Assembly: GCA_035935655.1 (NCBI GenBank)
Contig: DASYWW010000037.1
Span: 237,898 to 301,897 of the forward strand
Source of the DNA: Candidatus Bathyarchaeia archaeon
GTDB taxonomy: Archaea; Thermoproteota; Bathyarchaeia; 40CM-2-53-6
Reading direction: 5' to 3'
DNA length: 64,000 nt
Positions 60,136 through 64,000 of the stretch are shown here, piece by piece. Position numbers and translations under genes: made by a program. Below the pieces are notes generated by a model. That model did no database searches. It saw only the letters and a program-made list of their open reading frames with translations, and was not told the origin of the DNA. Each line of letters starts with the position of its first letter. The first letter of the stretch is position 1.

Positions 60136-61038
60136 TCAAATCTCGTCCGGGGCTCCATACTTTCCAGTGTCCCTCATTACCCAGACTCTTCCTCTTTTCT
60201 CGAAAATTCTTCGCCACTCAGCCCCGGCCTTTAATGGACCAAGTCTTTGAAGTAGTTCCAGAGCAATCAGCATTTTCTGCCTCTTCCTGCGTATAGCAAA
60301 GCCAACATTGTTGGCAAATGAGAGCTGATCCTCACGCCGCCCTATCTTGAGATAATAACACGGAACTTTGCCCCACATACTCGGGTGCATCTTTCCCTCT
60401 AATAGCCGAGAATCGATCCCAAATCTTGACCTCATAAGGCGCTTAATCCATCTCAGCAAATTGAGATCGGTGTTTACCATGACAATATAGAAGCCGAGAG
60501 ATGATTTCCGTGACTGTCCTACTGAAATCGCGGGCGAACCTTCTGCATCTGCAAATCCTTTGATAAATTCGGAAGGAAACCGATCCACCGTTTTTTGAAT
60601 TGCGCGAGTATCTGACATGTATTCGTAAAGCATGCGACTCCAAACCCTAACCACGTAAAACCCACTTACGTCCTTCCTAACCTTTCTCGGACTCCCGAAC
60701 ACGGAACTAAGGCTGGAGCAGACTTTTTCCGCAAAATCTCGATCCTTCACTCTCAACCTAAGCTGATAGTGGTATGAAGCGCTCCGCACCAGATCACCGT
60801 CGCCAAGCATAGCGCCAGAAAGATAGCTCAACGATTGCGATGGAGTAAGTGTAGGCACGACGAAGCTCCCTAACGGCGAATTCTTGTGCATAATCCAGTT
60901 GTAGACCGTGGAACTGGGAAGATCTAGTTGCTTAGCAATGGTCTCGCAACTGGATCCTCGATCGCGTCTCGCCTCGAGAACGCTCTTATATACTCTCACA
61001 CGAGCCTTGAGAGAGAGACTTTGCAGAGTTCTTGCCAT
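60136..61038 (-). CDS. LAGLIDADG homing endonuclease with N-terminal helix-turn-helix, two motifs, 300 aa
   Basis: Residues 10-55 look like a Hin/Trp-repressor-type helix-turn-helix (SCETIAKQLDLPSSTVYNWI), probably helping DNA recognition. LAGLIDADG motif 1 is YLSGAMLGDGDL (72-83, Asp80/Asp82) and motif 2 FIKGFADAEGSP (158-169, Asp164/Glu166). Two motifs make a monomeric enzyme. Each motif is followed by the usual beta-rich saddle (YHYQLRLRVKD; SLGFYIVMVNTD). The gene is free-standing, convergent to tRNA-Thr, and its last codons (GAPDEI) are antisense to the tRNA 3' end. Behind its start lies an orphan tRNA 3' half. Length and motifs look intact. Confidence 0.85.
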   Translation of the reverse strand: MARTLQSLSLKARVRVYKSVLEARRDRGSSCETIAKQLDLPSSTVYNWIMHKNSPLGSFVVPTLTPSQSLSYLSGAMLGDGDLVRSASYHYQLRLRVKDRDFAEKVCSSLSSVFGSPRKVRKDVSGFYVVRVWSRMLYEYMSDTRAIQKTVDRFPSEFIKGFADAEGSPAISVGQSRKSSLGFYIVMVNTDLNLLRWIKRLMRSRFGIDSRLLEGKMHPSMWGKVPCYYLKIGRREDQLSFANNVGFAIRRKRQKMLIALELLQRLGPLKAGAEWRRIFEKRGRVWVMRDTGKYGAPDEI

Positions 61039-61168
61039 CGCTGCTGGTCGACAACTCTCTTCTCGAACTCGCTGTCCCGTAATACCTCCCAGAGGAAAGC
61101 GAAACTATTTCGCCCTAGACAAGCTAGGACAGTAATGTTGAAACGAGTCAACAAAGATTAGAGACCCC

Positions 61169-61221
61169 GCGGGTTCAAAAGCCAAGACCAGAAGAGGCGG
61201 AAAACCCCGCCCGGGGCTCCA
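61169..61221 (+). tRNA. Orphan tRNA 3' half (T arm with intron, acceptor 3' strand, CCA)
   Basis: GCGGG 61169-61173, TTCAAA 61174-61179, an apparent T-loop insert 61180-61204, CCCGC 61206-61210, then CCGGGGC-T-CCA (61211-61221), identical to the tRNA-Thr acceptor end. No matching 5' half is seen in the preceding 120 bases or after it. It may be a pseudogene remnant, part of a split or trans-spliced tRNA, or a duplicated insertion-site end. The insert ends in GGCGGAAAA, very like tRNA-Glu intron 4. Confidence 0.5.
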
Positions 61222-61296
61222 ACTCACCAGGACGAGATAGAACTCCGTCAGAGATAAGAATCAGCACCCGGGAAGAAAGCATCACGGACAAGAACC

Positions 61297-62385
61297 ATGA
61301 GAACTAGCTCCCTTCTGATCCTAATTCTCCTCCCGTTAACCATAATCCCGATAGGGACCCCGAACACCCACGCAACCACCCCACAGAACACGTCTCCACT
61401 AGCCGCGTACACTTACAATCCGTGCGTGATGTGCGCCGCCCCAGGCAGCGTCGTCTTCTTCAACGCCAACACCAGCTGGAGCCCCACCGGACACATCGCA
61501 TCATACACGTGGATCTTCGGCGACAACAGCGCGATCACAAAAACAACCAGCCCCTACACCACACACGACTTCCTCCTGGTAACACCCGGCAAATGGAACG
61601 TATCCCTAACAGTACAAGACACGACCAGCGCCACCGACACCATCACCCAACAAGTCATCTTCAACATCGCACCAGCCTTCACCTACCACCCCAGACACCC
61701 GATGATCCAACAAACCGTCACGTTCAACGCCTCGGCCACCCGCAGCTTCACAACACCCGGAACCATCAAAACATACCAGTGGAACTACGGCGATAACACA
61801 AACGCAACCGGAATACTCACGAAACACGCGTACACAGCAAGCCGAACCTACCGCGTAACACTAACACTCCAGACAACAGAAGGACCCGCAAAGATCTCAG
61901 AGACAATAACAGTCTATCCCAGAATCATCATAGTCAACAAAACCTTTGACGGTCTCAACATAACAATAACAGCCGTGTTCACGGTCAACGCGACAAGCCA
62001 GACCGCCTCCGGAACAATCACCATCAACGCGACAAACGCGACCACCGGAGCCCTAGTCTACACGGACACGTTCGATATCACAATACCCCTCACACAAGAT
62101 GGCGCCCAGTTCATACTCGCCCTCCCCACCAACAACATACCCCTCGGAGCCAACTGCCACATCGACCAGACAGGACAAACCACAAGCACGATCACAAGAG
62201 ACCCAGACGTGATGCATCGTGGAACAGTCGACATAACCGACGCATCACCCCTCGCCCTCGCATTCGGCGCGACACAAGCGTCCCCAATTTACAACCCGGC
62301 CGCAGATCTCAACGCAGATGGACAGATAGACCTCCTCGACGCCGCAATACTAGCAGCAGATTTCGGAACACCAGTCCTCAACTAG
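61297..62385 (+). CDS. Secreted two-PKD protein with C-terminal dockerin, 362 aa
   Basis: Signal peptide about 1-27, PKD domain 1 about 35-122 (YTWIFGDNSA, Cys43/Cys46 before it), PKD domain 2 about 125-208 (YQWNYGDNTN), an N-glycosylation-rich beta domain about 210-295, and a dockerin at about 301-362. Its first loop (DVMHRGTVDITDA) is partly degenerate and its second (DLNADGQIDLLDA) intact. A possible TATA box GAGATAAGAA lies about 40 bases upstream. Codon choice (many ACA, ATA, CTA) is closer to the 50-57 kb plus-strand genes than to the minus-strand island. It is a dockerin carrier with no recognisable enzymatic cargo. Confidence 0.78.
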   Translation: MRTSSLLILILLPLTIIPIGTPNTHATTPQNTSPLAAYTYNPCVMCAAPGSVVFFNANTSWSPTGHIASYTWIFGDNSAITKTTSPYTTHDFLLVTPGKWNVSLTVQDTTSATDTITQQVIFNIAPAFTYHPRHPMIQQTVTFNASATRSFTTPGTIKTYQWNYGDNTNATGILTKHAYTASRTYRVTLTLQTTEGPAKISETITVYPRIIIVNKTFDGLNITITAVFTVNATSQTASGTITINATNATTGALVYTDTFDITIPLTQDGAQFILALPTNNIPLGANCHIDQTGQTTSTITRDPDVMHRGTVDITDASPLALAFGATQASPIYNPAADLNADGQIDLLDAAILAADFGTPVLN

Positions 62386-62479
62386 ACTCTACCGTCCGAA
62401 CCCCAGCCAGGACTATTGATACAGGAGCCTACAACGAAACAGTATAGGACCAGAACAGATTCCGTGAGAACCCGGAAGA

Positions 62480-62767
62480 CTAACCCGAAGAGGCCTTAGC
62501 CCCGGATTTCATCTCTGCCACGTGGTCCCGCCACGCCGGCAACTCCGCCATCTGGGAAAGAACGTACTTCTCAGCCTGTTCCTTGTTCATCCATCGCGTA
62601 TCCATCGCGTTCTTCACCATCTCCTCAAACTTTCTCTCGAAAGGCAAAAGCTTCCCCTTGATATCCGTGCAATGAATACAGTACGGGTTATCCGGGTTCT
62701 GAGCACCGTGCTCCTCGTTGGTCGCCATCGGCATACCACAACTCTCACAGCGCAAAGCGAGCGACAT
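62480..62767 (-). CDS. Zinc-ribbon protein, 95 aa
   Basis: Begins with MSLALRCESCGMPMATNEEHG, and a second pair YCIHC lies about 25 residues later, giving a four-Cys zinc ribbon (about 7-37). A helical part follows (LLPFERKFEEMVKNAMDTR, then NKEQAEKYVLSQMAELPAW). This layout matches the small putative zinc-ribbon family in which the ribbon precedes a helical tail. Its role is unknown, with regulation or protein binding suggested. It is cytosolic. The stop is 94 bases after the convergent dockerin gene. Confidence 0.75.
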   Translation of the reverse strand: MSLALRCESCGMPMATNEEHGAQNPDNPYCIHCTDIKGKLLPFERKFEEMVKNAMDTRWMNKEQAEKYVLSQMAELPAWRDHVAEMKSGAKASSG

Positions 62768-62978
62768 AAGGTCCGACAGGAAACAAGACCCAGACGAGAA
62801 CTAATAACCCCACTGGACAAGCCGCGACCAAACACGGGTAACAAAATACTGCACGGCATCTACACTTCCGCGAATTCTTGGAGGATGGTCCACCACCCAT
62901 GATGTATCGGGTGATTTTGTCATTTTCCCTACTCTGGCTTAATAGCCGGAACGGAGCCTATGAGAGTGGCGTCGCCGA

Positions 62979-64000
62979 GTGATTGCGGTGAAGGCGGTCA
63001 AACAAAGACAACAGGGTTCGGGCGAAATCCTGCGGCTGTTAGACGAGTTCAGGCGCATGGTAAACGTCTGCGTCTCGGTCGGGATTGATGAGAATATTTC
63101 TTCTCTCAAGCAACTATCGTCGAAGACTTATCATCGTCTGAGCCCTGATATTCTCAGCTACTACAGGCTCTGCGCGATCAGCACCGCCACAGGAATACTC
63201 CGCAACTATCGAAAGGCCAAGAGAAAAAACTCTCGGACAGCGTATCCGCATGCAAAAAGACTGATGCTAACCACATGCTACGGATTCAAGATAACGAAGG
63301 ACCTTCTCAGACTGCCGGTCAAACCACGACAGTACGTCTATCTGAAGCTGAACAGTCACACGCAGCAGACACTCTCCGGGCTTAAGGTTCGCTCAGTCAC
63401 ATTGACGCCGGACTCGCTAAGCATAAGCATCTCGAAAGAAATAGTCGAGGTTAAGCCGCAAGGATACGTCGGGGTAGATCGTAACTTGGACAATGTGACG
63501 ATCGCATCAACAGACGGGAAAGTCAAGACCCTTAACCTGTCAAAAACTACCCGAATCAAGTCCACGTATCGTTTCGTCAAAAGCCGATTCAAGAGGAACG
63601 ATGTGCGAATAAGGAAGCGAGTATTCTCCGAGTATGGAGCGAGACAGAGGAACAGCGTACAGCCCATCCTGCACCATGCGTCCAAGACGATAGTGGAAGA
63701 AGCAAGGACACGACGATATGGCGTAGTCATGGAGAGGCTGCCTGAGATGAGAAGGCTCTACCACAAAGGGAACTTCCAGAATAGAGACTATCGGGCGAGG
63801 ATGAACAGCTGGAGCTATGGAGAGCTGCAGCGCCAGGTAGAGTATAAGGCGCGATGGGAAGGAGTGAAGGTAATCTACGTTCCTGCTAGAGACACGTCAA
63901 AACGGTGCTCAATATGCGGGTACAAGACCCTAGAGAACACCAGACGAAGACTATGGTGTCCACACTGTGGAGCCACGCTAGACAGGGACGAGAACGCGGC
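62979..64000 (+). CDS. tnpB: RNA-guided nuclease TnpB of an IS200/IS605-type element (3' end outside window)
   Basis: GTG start after an in-frame TGA at 62961. The frame runs without a stop to the window end (about 340 codons). The RuvC-like active site is complete as far as visible: VGVDRNLDNV (Asp, about residue 166), VVMERL (Glu, about 252) and DRDENA (Asp) at the very end. The latter is preceded by the zinc finger CSICGY...WCPHCG (about 310-330). TnpB enzymes cut DNA guided by an RNA from the element's right end. No TnpA lies upstream within the window, so this may be a solo TnpB. The 62768-62978 gap holds only a small hairpin GGCT-TAAT-AGCC (62937-62948). Confidence 0.88.
   Translation, partial: MIAVKAVKQRQQGSGEILRLLDEFRRMVNVCVSVGIDENISSLKQLSSKTYHRLSPDILSYYRLCAISTATGILRNYRKAKRKNSRTAYPHAKRLMLTTCYGFKITKDLLRLPVKPRQYVYLKLNSHTQQTLSGLKVRSVTLTPDSLSISISKEIVEVKPQGYVGVDRNLDNVTIASTDGKVKTLNLSKTTRIKSTYRFVKSRFKRNDVRIRKRVFSEYGARQRNSVQPILHHASKTIVEEARTRRYGVVMERLPEMRRLYHKGNFQNRDYRARMNSWSYGELQRQVEYKARWEGVKVIYVPARDTSKRCSICGYKTLENTRRRLWCPHCGATLDRDENA

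Larger units (their letters stand above)
60047..60157 (+). tRNA. tRNA-Thr (anticodon GGT) with two 17-base introns
   Basis: Acceptor GCCCCGG 60047-60053 pairs with 60147-60153, then T and encoded CCA (60155-60157). After removal of introns 60070-60086 and 60102-60118 the D arm is GCTC-AGCCTGGTA-GAGC, the anticodon arm TTGCC-TTGGTAA-GGCAA, the variable loop AGGTC and the T arm ACGAG-TTCAAAT-CTCGT. Mature length is 77 bases with CCA. The 3' end overlaps by 22 bases the 3' end of the convergent endonuclease gene. Confidence 0.9.

Noticed and set aside
60047..61221. Interpreting the two tRNA 3' ends as attL/attR of an integrated element
   Set aside because: Only about 11 bases of the acceptor end are identical, the T stems differ, and no integrase lies between them. 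An endonuclease-related duplication is more likely but unproven.

Overview
The window looks like a chromosome segment of an archaeon, probably a heterotrophic, largely uncultivated Thermoproteota-type lineage (Bathyarchaeia-like or a non-ammonia-oxidising relative of Thaumarchaeota; this placement is inference). Supporting signs are TATA-type promoters, tRNA genes split by several small bulge-helix-bulge introns at non-canonical positions, encoded CCA ends, a TrmB-family regulator, many TTG/GTG starts, and secreted proteins rich in PKD domains, Ser/Thr and N-glycosylation sequons. GC content is moderate.

Layout. 1-2000: the 3' end of a TrmB-like regulator, a tRNA-Glu apparently interrupted by four introns, a convergent LAGLIDADG endonuclease that overlaps the tRNA 3' end, about 630 bases of gene-free but structured sequence, and a tRNA-Leu with one intron. 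2070-8654: two surface proteins and a peptide ABC transporter operon (dppBCDF, minus strand). 8933-49446: a large island, mostly on the minus strand, of surface proteins. It holds two giant peptide-binding proteins carrying a dockerin-like module, five further cohesin-like proteins, a calcium-repeat/propeller/dockerin protein, a beta-helix protein, a blue-copper/dockerin protein, a second propeller/dockerin protein, and a 3915-residue cohesin/PKD giant. 49733-59090: small membrane proteins, then a tight plus-strand operon of three membrane-anchored or secreted proteins, one with a copper amine oxidase-like domain. 59091-62400: a gene-poor region with degenerate short tandem repeats, a tRNA-Thr with two 17-base introns, a second LAGLIDADG endonuclease overlapping the tRNA 3' end, an orphan tRNA 3' half, and a PKD/dockerin protein. 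62480-64000: a zinc-ribbon protein and a TnpB gene cut by the window edge.

The main system is a predicted non-cellulosomal cohesin-dockerin cell-surface assembly. Six proteins carry a cohesin-like domain, several with a C-terminal membrane anchor. Six others carry dockerin-like modules fused to oligopeptide-binding, propeller, cupredoxin or PKD domains. No glycoside hydrolase is visible. The load seems to be peptide capture feeding the adjacent Dpp transporter, plus binding and redox modules, so I infer a surface platform for scavenging peptides rather than polysaccharides. The peptide-binding proteins also appear to have circularly permuted lobes.
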